Position numbers and translations under genes: made by a program. The notes under the pieces are model-generated. The model had not been told where the DNA came from, did not search any database, and saw only the letters and a list, made by a program, of their open reading frames with translations. A stretch of 64,000 nucleotides of DNA from Diacronema lutheri (taxonomy: Eukaryota; Haptophyta; Pavlovophyceae; Pavlovales; Pavlovaceae), in assembly GCA_019448385.1 (NCBI GenBank), contig JAGTXO010000020.1, forward strand, positions 124,001 through 188,000, read 5' to 3'. Below are positions 7,265-15,592 of the stretch, in pieces (within the stretch, counting starts at the first letter, position 1; every line of letters begins with the position of its first letter).

Positions 7265-9439
7265 TCAGACGGCCACGCCCGGTTTGGCGACGGCAGCGCC
7301 GACGCGGAGCGCCATGCTGCCGAGCTGCTGGCGCAGCGCGAGGTTCTCCGCCTCGAGCTTCTTGATGACTGCGGTGAGGTCCTGCGCCGTGTCGAGTCGC
7401 ACGGCCTCGGCGTGCACGGCCGCGTGCGCCGCCGACGGCCGAGCGCGCTCGCCCGAATCGGCATTGCTGCCCGCCAGCGGCTGCTCTACGCCGGCGGTCT
7501 CCGGGTTGCCGTGCGTGCCATGCACCGCGCCGCCGGCTGGCGGCTGCTCGGCGTTCGCGCCAATGCGCTCAGACGCCGCATCTCCGTCAAGCGGCGGCGT
7601 CGCAACCAGCCGCTGCTGCGCGCGCGTGCAGGTCGCGATGTTGGGCGCTCGCTCATCCCACGCGGGCTGCGCGGCCGGGCTGCGCGGGTCGTCCTCATCG
7701 ACCATCACGTACTCGTCGGCGCCGCCGGCGCTGCTCGCGCGCGACGGCAGCGCGCTCTCGTCGCTTGGATTCGACGGCGTGGCCTGGACGAGCTGCTGCT
7801 GTGCGCCGACGGCAGCGCGCTCGGCGTCGCCGCCGTGCGCGCCCGACTTGCCCTCCTCGCCGCCGTGCGCCTCGAATGCCGCGTGCAGAGCCGCGCCGGG
7901 CGCGAGCGGCTGCTTCACGCCGTCATCGTCGTGTTCGGCAGCGTCCGCGCGCGCGGGCGCGACGCCCGCTTGCTCAGCAGGCAGCTCGAGATCGTCGCCG
8001 TGTACGATGCCATTCGCGTTGGCCGCGTCCGTGTCGCACGCGGCACGTTCGCCGTCAATGCCGTCCTTGGACGCATCCGGCTCGGCAATCGCTTGAGGCA
8101 CGCTCTCGGTCGGCGTCTCCTCCGGCACCGCCTCGAGCTCGGCGCGCACGAGCGAGCCGCCCTCGGCTGCGCCGACGGGCGTGAGCGGCTCCGCCTCGGG
8201 CTGCGGGGCCTGCACCGTGTGCGTGGACGGCGCCGTGTCTTCGAGCGACGCCGACGCCCCCGCGGCCTCGCCGCGCGGCTCCTCCGTCGGCTTGGCGCCG
8301 GCGCGCGGCACGGGAGCGGGCTCCGCGCCAGGCTCGGCATCGGTCATCTTCGACTCGTCCGCGGGCGACGGCTTTGGCGGCGCGAGGCGCATGGCGAGCG
8401 CGTCGAGCGCGTCAAGGTTCTTGACGATCAGCTTGTTCAGCGCCTTGCGTCGCGGCCGCAGCTCCGCCGCGCCCGGCTTGTCAGCGAGCGCGTCGAGCTT
8501 GAGGAGCAGCGCCATCAGGCGCTCGCTCGCCGACCGAACGGCGGCCAGCGGCTCGTCAGCTCGCGTCGAGCGCGCGGCGAGGACTTGGTCGACGATCGTG
8601 TCGGCGACTGCGTCCTCAAGAGCGGTGAGCTCGGCGGAGAGCGAGCCGGGCGGCGGCGAGGCCGGCGACGGCTGCGGCGCGTTGAGCGGGTCGGGCTGCA
8701 GCGCGGCCAGCGTGACCGGCGGATCGGCGCGCTCGGCGGGCGCGGCGAGCGGCGCGGGCGGCGTAAGGCCCATCAATGGCATTGGTGCGGGCGCGGGCGT
8801 GGGCGTTGGAGTGCTCGATACCACCTTCACCTTGAGCGGCACTGGGTTGGATGTGGGCAGCGCGCGCTCCGCGCGACGGCGCGCCTCCGCAGCCTGCCGC
8901 TCGAACGCGGCGCGGACGGCGCGCAGCGCGGCGAGCGTGCGCCGGACGCGATGGCCGCGGAACGCGGCGCTGATCTTGGACGCGGCCTTGCCAGCGCAGA
9001 CGAGCACCTTCTTGGCCTCTCGCCGCCACGCCGCCTCAAGCGCATGCTCGCGCAGCAGGTGCGAGAGCTGCGCCCGGCTGTAGTGCTTCTGCTCCGCCTC
9101 GCGCCGGCGGCGCGCCGCGTCGAGCCGCGCCTCCTTGGCGCGACGCTCGTCGGCCTGGGTCTTGAAATGCAAGGCCGCGCGCGTAGCTTCCGCGTCGCGC
9201 GCCGCGCTCAGCTCCATCTGGTACGAGCGCGCCGCCTCGTCCGCCTGCGCGCGCAGCAACTCCGCGTGCATCGCGAGCTGCTCCAGCTTGGTGGGGCCGC
9301 CGCGGGCAAAGCGCGGCGAGAAGGGGACGTGCGAATCGTAGCGGTGTGGGTTCGAATAGAAGGCTGGGCCGAGCTCCTGCGCGACGCGCGCGTCGTTCGG
9401 GAAGAAGAGGAAGTGCGGGCGGTCGATGTCGGCGAACAT
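7265..9439 (-). CDS. IQ-motif and BAG-domain-like protein
   Basis: Single-exon protein of 724 residues. The N-terminal third is a charged, Ala-rich helix with a basic C-terminal part. An IQ-like helix follows at about residues 147-170 (KISAAFRGHRVRRTLAALR). Residues 260-350 form a helical region ending KALNKLIVKNLDALDAL, preceded by LLKLDAL, which resembles a BAG domain (Hsp70 nucleotide-exchange contact). The rest is acidic and low complexity, closing with a short leucine-rich coiled coil (KKLEAENLALRQQL). IQ plus BAG is the combination seen in plant BAG5/6 co-chaperones regulated by calmodulin. The BAG match is by eye and moderate; the function is inferred from it. Confidence 0.55.
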   Translation of the reverse strand: MFADIDRPHFLFFPNDARVAQELGPAFYSNPHRYDSHVPFSPRFARGGPTKLEQLAMHAELLRAQADEAARSYQMELSAARDAEATRAALHFKTQADERRAKEARLDAARRRREAEQKHYSRAQLSHLLREHALEAAWRREAKKVLVCAGKAASKISAAFRGHRVRRTLAALRAVRAAFERQAAEARRRAERALPTSNPVPLKVKVVSSTPTPTPAPAPMPLMGLTPPAPLAAPAERADPPVTLAALQPDPLNAPQPSPASPPPGSLSAELTALEDAVADTIVDQVLAARSTRADEPLAAVRSASERLMALLLKLDALADKPGAAELRPRRKALNKLIVKNLDALDALAMRLAPPKPSPADESKMTDAEPGAEPAPVPRAGAKPTEEPRGEAAGASASLEDTAPSTHTVQAPQPEAEPLTPVGAAEGGSLVRAELEAVPEETPTESVPQAIAEPDASKDGIDGERAACDTDAANANGIVHGDDLELPAEQAGVAPARADAAEHDDDGVKQPLAPGAALHAAFEAHGGEEGKSGAHGGDAERAAVGAQQQLVQATPSNPSDESALPSRASSAGGADEYVMVDEDDPRSPAAQPAWDERAPNIATCTRAQQRLVATPPLDGDAASERIGANAEQPPAGGAVHGTHGNPETAGVEQPLAGSNADSGERARPSAAHAAVHAEAVRLDTAQDLTAVIKKLEAENLALRQQLGSMALRVGAAVAKPGVAV
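8967..8996. repeat. Inverted 30-bp repeat, arm 1 (inside the IQ coding region)
   Basis: These 30 bases are the exact reverse complement of 9586-9615. This arm encodes the start of the IQ-like helix of the IQ/BAG protein. Confidence 0.9.
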
Positions 9440-9585
9440 GTTGGGCTCAGGACGCGTCCAAAGTTCGTGTCTCGGCGGGAACGAGCGCAGTCCAGACTCT
9501 CGTCACTTTCTCGGTTTCCAGTGACGGTCTCGGTAAAGTCAGCAGCCGGAATGCTCACGCCCCTTCAACTCTGTTTGCCATCCTT

Positions 9586-9615
9586 CGCTGGCAAGGCCGC
9601 GTCCAAGATCAGCGC
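9586..9615. repeat. Inverted 30-bp repeat, arm 2 (just after the TspO stop)
   Basis: Perfect 30/30 inverted copy of 8967-8996, lying immediately downstream of the TspO stop codon and upstream of the IQ/BAG gene start. Confidence 0.9.
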
Positions 9616-9620
9616 GACGC

Positions 9621-10253
9621 TCACGGTCGGACGGCGCCACCGCGGTTCAGTCGCACGATCGCAAAATTGAGCGCCGTCGCGAACGCGCACCATGCCAAGT
9701 ATGGCACGAGGAGCTGGCCGGCGAGCGGGCTCACGCGGTAGAAGGCGCGCGCGTTCGCGACGGCGAACGCGCACAGCGCGATGTTCCAATATGCCGCGAG
9801 CGCGATGCGCTTGGCGCCGAAGAAGATGGGCGCCCACGTCAGGTTGATTGCCATGTGCGCGTAGAAGATGACCAGCTTGGCGGGGTCGACCGCCGCGGCG
9901 AGCGCGGCTGCGTACCCGAGCGACGCGTACAATACCGTCCAAACGGGCCCAAAGAGGCCGCCGGGCGGGCACCACGCGGGCTTGCGCAGGTCGGCGTACC
10001 ACGTCTTGAGCGAGGGGACAACGAAAACGGCGCCGGCGGAGCCGGCGAGCACGCAGCCGACGACAAACTTTGCCGCGTTGGGCGGCGGCACCAAAGCGCG
10101 CGCGGCGCAGCGCGCGTGGCCGACGCGCGGCGCGGGCCGCACGACGCAGCACGCGCGGCCGAGCTGTGCGCGCGAAGGGAGAGGACCGCGCGCAAGCGCC
10201 GCGCTCCCCACCACGTTCCCGACCAAGAGCGCCCACAGCACAAGCGCGCGCAT
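9621..10253 (-). CDS. TSPO: TspO/MBR (peripheral-benzodiazepine-receptor-like) membrane protein
   Basis: Single-exon protein of 210 residues. After an N-terminal leader of about 60 residues with a signal-like hydrophobic start and an Arg-rich part, it shows the five-helix TspO fold: W-Y-DLRKPAWCPPGGLFGPVWTVLY at the second helix, then NLTWAPIFFG, and a last helix with PYLAWCAFATALN ending in a conserved L-N. TspO binds porphyrins and cholesterol-like ligands in outer membranes of mitochondria or plastid-derived compartments and is linked to tetrapyrrole stress. The leader suggests organelle targeting. It is head-to-head with the LRR gene (137 bp). Confidence 0.92.
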   Translation of the reverse strand: MRALVLWALLVGNVVGSAALARGPLPSRAQLGRACCVVRPAPRVGHARCAARALVPPPNAAKFVVGCVLAGSAGAVFVVPSLKTWYADLRKPAWCPPGGLFGPVWTVLYASLGYAAALAAAVDPAKLVIFYAHMAINLTWAPIFFGAKRIALAAYWNIALCAFAVANARAFYRVSPLAGQLLVPYLAWCAFATALNFAIVRLNRGGAVRP

Positions 10254-10390
10254 GCTGGTTGTCCGGGTGTAGGGTTGAACAGGGAGCTGTCCAATACCAA
10301 AACATGAAACTGTCATCCAGTTCGCAGAAAGCAACCAAGAAGGAAGGGAAAGCCAAATTTTAGTGTCCGTTTCGGCGCTCTCTCGTCCCG

Positions 10391-12473
10391 ATGGGCTGCT
10401 CCGCGAGCGTGCACGTCCAGGATGCGCAGTCGCGGGGTGCGGCCGCGACGGCGCGCAGCGACTCCGCAAAAGCCAAAGCCACGCGCAGCGTTACGGACAC
10501 GAATAGCCCCGTCGCAGCGCCGCTCGCCGCGAAGCCGAGCTCGAGCCAGGCCGCGGCCGCGCCGCGCCCAGAACGCCCGACGCCGACGCCTGTGGTGGTG
10601 AGCGGGTCCCCGGCTCCGGTCGTGCCGAGCCCTCCGCCGACCCCGTCGGTGGCGCGCGTGCTCACCGCCGTGACTGAGGCGTACAACCGCACCGGCAAGC
10701 CGCGCTCAGAGCTGCGCGAGGCGCTCGCCGCGCGGCCGCTGCCCGAGCACCCGAGCGAAGCCGCGGCGTGGGTGGCCAAGGCCATCAGCACGCCGCCACG
10801 CTCGGCGCCAGCCAGCCCAAAGCCACACGCCAAGGGCGTCGACATTCCCGAGGCGGCCCTGCGCGGCATTTCGCCCGCGCAGCTACACGCCATTTTTGAG
10901 GACGCGTCGGCGCTCTGCGTCTCGGAGGGGTGGAAGAAGAAGCACGGCCCGGGCGCGGGCGAGCAGCTAAAGCCTTCCGAGATGACGCTGTACGAGCTCG
11001 TCGATTACTACGTGAAGCCCAAGACCGAGGATTCGCACCGTTCGCTCGTCGAGACGATCGCCGTCGGGCCGCAGCCTCCCGAGTGGTTTGTCAGGTGCGC
11101 CGCGCTGCTCGCACGGCGCGTGGCCCGTCTGCGCGCGCACGTTTGCGCGGCGTCGCGGCTGCGTCGCTGATCATTGCGGCGCGCTGTGCTGCGCGCAGCC
11201 ACTGGTGGGGTGAGCCCGTGGCCGACTTCATCAAATGCATCAAGAAGCACCTCGACCTGCGCAAGCTTGACGCGAACAAGACCTACTACTGGGTGCGCGC
11301 CTGCGGTGCGGTGCTGTACGGTGCGGTGTTATGCGGTGCGGTGCGGTGCGATGCGGTGCGGTGCGCGCTGCGATGCGACGCGACGCAATGTGGGCGCGTA
11401 GCCGAGCCCGCCGCATCCGCTCCCCTCGCGCCGCGTTCCCGTCCCGCATGTGCGCGCAGGTCTGCGCATACGCGCTGCGGCAGCACCAGCTCGACGCCGA
11501 GCTTGGCGGCGCCGGCCTCGACGCGCTCAGCTCGCCGTTCCAGCGTGCGCTCGGCGTTGCCGATGGGACGGTCACCGTCGCTGACTCGGCCGGTATCTCA
11601 TTCACGCGCTGCTGGTGCGCGTTCGAGTCGTTCGCAACGCTGATCACGCAGGGCTCGGGCTTCCTGCACGACCTTGTCACGACGGGCGGGAATCGGGGCA
11701 GGGACAACACGCAGCTCGTCACCGACGGCGCGACCGCGTCCGACGGACCAGGCCGCTCGCTCGCACTCGCGTGGAAGGCGGTGCGTGAGAAGGACTTCCC
11801 GGCCGAGCTGCTGCTCGGCGTGATCACCACGTTTGAGCTCACCAAGTCGGGCGCGTCGCGGCAGGAGGACCTCGATTCGATCATCGCGGCGGTGGGCGCC
11901 GATCGCGACACGTTCGACGCGACGATGCGCGCGCGCTTTGGCGGCGCGGCGCTCAAGCTGCTCCACCTGGAGGATCACTCGGATGCGTTCGATCGGTGGA
12001 TTCGCGATCTGACGGCGTCGCGGCTGCGCAAATTCTCGGGCGACTTTCCGCGCTTCGACGAGGGCATGCGCGGGCCGCGTGTCGCGTTTGCGTCCGACGC
12101 CGTGCTGCGCGCGCTGCCGCACACGCGCATTGAGGAGCTGCGGCTCGGCTACGGCTGCATCGCAGCGGAGCACGCGCCGGTGCTCGCCGGCCTCGTCGCG
12201 AGCGGCCAGCTGCGCGAACTCGACCTCGCGCGAAGCACCGTCCCCGCCGAGGTGGGCGTCGCTCTCGGCGACGCACTCACCGACCCGAAGTGCCGACTCG
12301 AGACGCTCAACCTGACGGGCAACGCGGTCGGCGACGTTGGGGGACGCGCGCTGCATGAGGGGATACTCAAGAACAAGTCGCTCAAGATGCTCAACTTGAC
12401 CAACAACAAGATCGGTGGCGAATTGAAGCAGATCATTATAGCCGAGCACGGCGCCCGGGTCTCGTTTTCGTAG
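10391..12473 (+). CDS. Protist-type domain and leucine-rich-repeat protein with N-myristoylation signal
   Basis: Three exons (10391-11094, 11199-11292, 11460-12473) encode 603 residues. The N-terminus MGCSAS is a good N-myristoylation/palmitoylation signal, followed by a Ser/Pro-rich linker. The centre has a conserved block: WFVSHWWGEPVADFIKCIK, then a YWVCAYALRQHQLDAELGG stretch, then SPFQRAL and FTRCWCAFE. I recognise the type from many unicellular algae and other protists, without known function. The C-terminus has about four leucine-rich repeats (ELDLARSTVP, TLNLTGNAVGD, MLNLTNNKIGG). Both introns start GTGCG and end GCGCGCAG; the second contains a GCGGT tandem. A membrane-anchored signalling role is inferred. 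Confidence 0.7.
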
Positions 12474-12647
12474 GCACGGGAAGGAGGGCGCGGAACGGCG
12501 AGCGCACTGCTCAACGACTAACGAGTGACGGCAGTGAGTGACGCCTTATAGAGCCGGAGTGCCATGGCGTCACAGCCGTGACAACTGAGAACTCACAAGG
12601 TCTGACCTCCGCCATCGTTGCCGTGTAGCTCCCTGCGCGCGGGCGCG

Positions 12648-13490
12648 ATGCTCGCCGCGGACAAGCGCGCACTTGAGCAAAACCTCAAGGTGAATCTGCT
12701 CAAGATCCGTGAAAAGGAGCTGCGCTTCTACACGGACAATTGCGTTGCGATCGGCACGCAGGCGTCGCTCCTCTCGGGCTTTGCCTACTCGGGCCTCATC
12801 CAGATCGTCATTCCCGAGGGGCGCAACGACACGCTCATCACGGCGTACCTCTGCGTGACCGTGACGGCGATGGGCCTCGAGCTTATCGCGGTGATCAACG
12901 CAATGCTCTGCTCCATGCTCGGCCCCGGCCTCGCGCTGCGCGGGCCCGACGGCTCGATGCACCGCGCGGTCGACGAGATGCTCGAGGAGTACCGGCTCAC
13001 CTTCTTCTTCTTCGGCATCGGGCTCGTGGCCTTCCATTTCTCGGCCATACTCTTCGCGTGGGTCGAGTTCATCTGGTTTGCGCGAGCGCCGCGCGCGCGC
13101 ACGTCGGCGCCGCGCGCGCGCACGTCGCGAGTGCGCGAGCGCCGACACGGACGGCGCTGCGCCGCGCCGCACGGCGCCGGCCGTCGCCGCAGGACGGTGG
13201 CGCTCGCCATGTCGACGTTGCTCGTGCTCTTCCTGTACGGCATGTTCCACTACTTCCTCCGCATCTACACGCGCTTCAAGGTGCCGCCCTCGCTTATGAT
13301 CACAGGCCGATTCGAGACGGACAGCTCGATCTACGAAACGACGATCACCGCCGCCGACCTGCGCCACGCCAACGCTCAGCACACGGCCGAGCAGACGGTG
13401 GGCGCACAGGTGCGCGAGTACCTCTACCCAATCTCATACGCGCATGGCGTGCTCGACGCGAAGCACGGAACCCCGCCCACAAGAAGTTGA
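12648..13490 (+). CDS. Orai-like four-helix membrane protein (copy 1)
   Basis: Two exons (12648-13075, 13193-13490) encode 241 residues, starting at the ATG of MLAADKRALEQ. The frame has four hydrophobic helices. Helix 1 includes QASLLSGFAYSGLIQIVI, like Orai SALLSGFA in the pore helix. Helix 2 includes LITAYLCVTVTAMGLELIAV, helix 3 LTFFFFGIGLVAF and helix 4 TLLVLFLYGMF. Orai proteins are calcium-release-activated calcium channels. The pore glutamate of animal Orai is replaced by Gln at the aligned position. Its paralogue lies tail-to-tail 65 bp away with an intron at the same place (inside a Trp codon). The family call rests on helix order and the SGFA motif. Confidence 0.6.
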   Translation: MLAADKRALEQNLKVNLLKIREKELRFYTDNCVAIGTQASLLSGFAYSGLIQIVIPEGRNDTLITAYLCVTVTAMGLELIAVINAMLCSMLGPGLALRGPDGSMHRAVDEMLEEYRLTFFFFGIGLVAFHFSAILFAWVEFIWFARAPRARTSAPRARTSRVRERRHGRRCAAPHGAGRRRRTVALAMSTLLVLFLYGMFHYFLRIYTRFKVPPSLMITGRFETDSSIYETTITAADLRHANAQHTAEQTVGAQVREYLYPISYAHGVLDAKHGTPPTRS

Positions 13491-13554
13491 GAAGATAGCG
13501 TGTGCTTCGCGTCTGCTCTGCCGATCTGGCTCCGTGCATCGGCCGCAGATCGAC

Positions 13555-14430
13555 TCAGTGCCCAGCCTCGTCTTCTGGGACGGCCTGCCCTCGCTTGGCC
13601 TCGGTGTACGCGCGCGAGTAGCCCGCCGGGTTGAGGTACTGCTGCCAGCCCTGTGTCACGGTCTGGCGCGCGGCGTGCGCCGCGTTCGCGCTGCGCAAGT
13701 CGGCGGCTGTGATGCTCACCTCGTACGCCGCCTGGTCCGTGTCGAAGCGGCCGGTGATGAACAGCGCGGGCGGCAGCTTGAAGCGCGAGTAGACGCGCGC
13801 GAACTCAAAATAGCCGAGCACGAAGAAGTAGATCGCGACTAGGGCGGTCGTAAGCGCCACGGTCCTGCGCGCGCAGGCCACGCACGCGAGCGACGAGGCC
13901 GTTGCGTGGCGGCGTGTGAGCCACCGGCACCGGCTCGCACGTGCAGTGCGGCACGCGGCGGAGACGCACACTGCGCGCGCCGGCGCGCGCGGCGCGGCGC
14001 ACCACGTGAAGATGACAAAGCAAAGGAGGACGGCGGAGAGGCCGTACGCAAGGATGCCGAGCACAAACAGGAAGAAGGTGAGCCGGTACTCCTCAAGCAT
14101 GTCATCGAGCGCCCTGTGCACAGCGCCGTTTGGCCCGCGCAGCGCAAGGCCCGGCGCGAGCATAGCGCACATCATCGAGTTGACGACAGCGAGCATGTGT
14201 AAGCCAAATGCCATCGCGGTGAGGCACAGGTACGCGGTGATCAGCGTGTCGTTCTTGCCCTCTGGAATCACAATGTAGATGATCGCCGGGTAGAGGAAGC
14301 TCGCAAAGATGCCCGCCTGTAGGCCGATTGCCTGGAGGTTGGCCGAGTAGAAATCGAGCTCGCGCTCGCGGATTCCAATCATGTCGACGCGCAACCGCTG
14401 CTCGAGTGCGCGCTTGTCCGCCCATAGCAT
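13555..14430 (-). CDS. Orai-like four-helix membrane protein (copy 2)
   Basis: Two exons on the minus strand (14430-14003, 13864-13555) encode 245 residues. It is an obvious paralogue of 12648-13490: ADKRALEQ, PEG-NDTLITAYLC, MLAPGLALRGPNG, DDMLEEYRLTFF, FKLPPALFITGRFDTD and ITAADLR are shared. Helix 1 reads QAGIFASFLYPAIIYIVI, with Tyr at the position of the Orai pore glutamate. The intron (13865-14002) is at the same codon as in copy 1, starts GTGCGC and ends GCGCGCAG. The tail-to-tail arrangement indicates an inverted local duplication followed by divergence. The start is the ATG at 14430. Confidence 0.6.
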   Translation of the reverse strand: MLWADKRALEQRLRVDMIGIRERELDFYSANLQAIGLQAGIFASFLYPAIIYIVIPEGKNDTLITAYLCLTAMAFGLHMLAVVNSMMCAMLAPGLALRGPNGAVHRALDDMLEEYRLTFFLFVLGILAYGLSAVLLCFVIFTWCAAPRAPARAVCVSAACRTARASRCRWLTRRHATASSLACVACARRTVALTTALVAIYFFVLGYFEFARVYSRFKLPPALFITGRFDTDQAAYEVSITAADLRSANAAHAARQTVTQGWQQYLNPAGYSRAYTEAKRGQAVPEDEAGH

Positions 14431-14514
14431 CACAAGCCCCGCCCGCCGCCCCCCACCGCGCCACGCTCAGCCGCCTCAAAGGCGCGCACGATGGCGGCCG
14501 CGATCCGGCTCGCC

Positions 14515-14570
14515 TCGAAAATAGTAAAAGAGGAAAAGGCGAAAATAATTTCCATACGGTTTCGGACATT
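14515..14570. promoter_or_regulatory. A-rich island between divergent Orai-like and myosin genes
   Basis: A stretch with AATAGTAAAAGAGGAAAA and GAAAATAATTTCC in the 193 bp between start codons at 14430 (minus) and 14624 (plus). A promoter role is inferred. Confidence 0.4.
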
Positions 14571-14623
14571 TCCTTGAGGGAGTTCCCCGACGTGTAGGGC
14601 GCGTTCCCCGCCGACGCGCACAA

Positions 14624-15539
14624 ATGCCAGGCGTGCCGGACTGTACGCAGATCCTCAACTTGTCGGAGGGGACCGTGGTCGATAATCTCAAGGCGCGTTA
14701 TGATGCCGACGAAATCCATACGTACGTCGGTTCGATGCTCGTCGTCCTCAACCCGTACAAGCTGCTGCCCATCTACGATGACAAGCATATGGGGACCTTC
14801 GCGGGCGTGCGGCTGACGCAGGCGTCGCCGCACGTCTTTGCACTGGCCGAGGAGGTGCGCGCGTGTTCGCCCGCGCGCTCGCGCGCTCGACCATGGCGCG
14901 ACGCGCGCGGCGCGCGCGGACCGGCAGGTCGCTCACAGGAATACGGAAAGGGCGCTGGGCCTCGCCGCAGGCATACCTGGCGCTCCAGCGCGACCTGACG
15001 AGCCAGTCGATCGTCATATCAGGCGAGTCTGGCGCGGGCAAGACGGAGAGCGCCAAGCACATGGTGCGCTACATCTCGTGGCGCGCGCGCAAAGATCCGT
15101 CCGCGCCCATGGCCAAGCTCGCGGACGCGCTCGTCCGCGAGAACCCTTCGCTTGAGGCGTTTGGCAACGCAAGCACGACGCGCAACGCCAACTCGTCGCG
15201 CTTTGCAAAGTTCGTTCGCCTCCACATTGGCTCGGACGGCCAGCTTGCACGCGTGCTCGTCGCAACGTGCGCGCCGCGCAGCGCGTCGGCGACGGGCGCG
15301 CGCACCCGCGCGCGCGCGCATCGCCTCGCAACGGCGGCGACGGGCTTGCGCACCCGCGCGCGCGCGCATCGCCTCGCAACGGCGGCGACGGGCGCGCGCG
15401 ACGTGCCAGCGGACGCTCGACCACGCGCACGGCGCCCCATTGATTCTGCGCGTTCTTGCCGCCGCATCCCGTTCGCCCGCCTTCCCTTCCGACCTTTTGC
15501 GCGTGTGCGCCCGCCCCCGCCCCCGCCCTCGCCCCCCCG

Positions 15540-15592
<53 letters not shown>

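Noticed and set aside
9621-10253. Bacterial contamination suggested by TspO, MsrA and DUF218 homologues
   Set aside because: Neighbouring genes have spliceosomal introns, eukaryote-only families and organelle leaders; composition is uniform.
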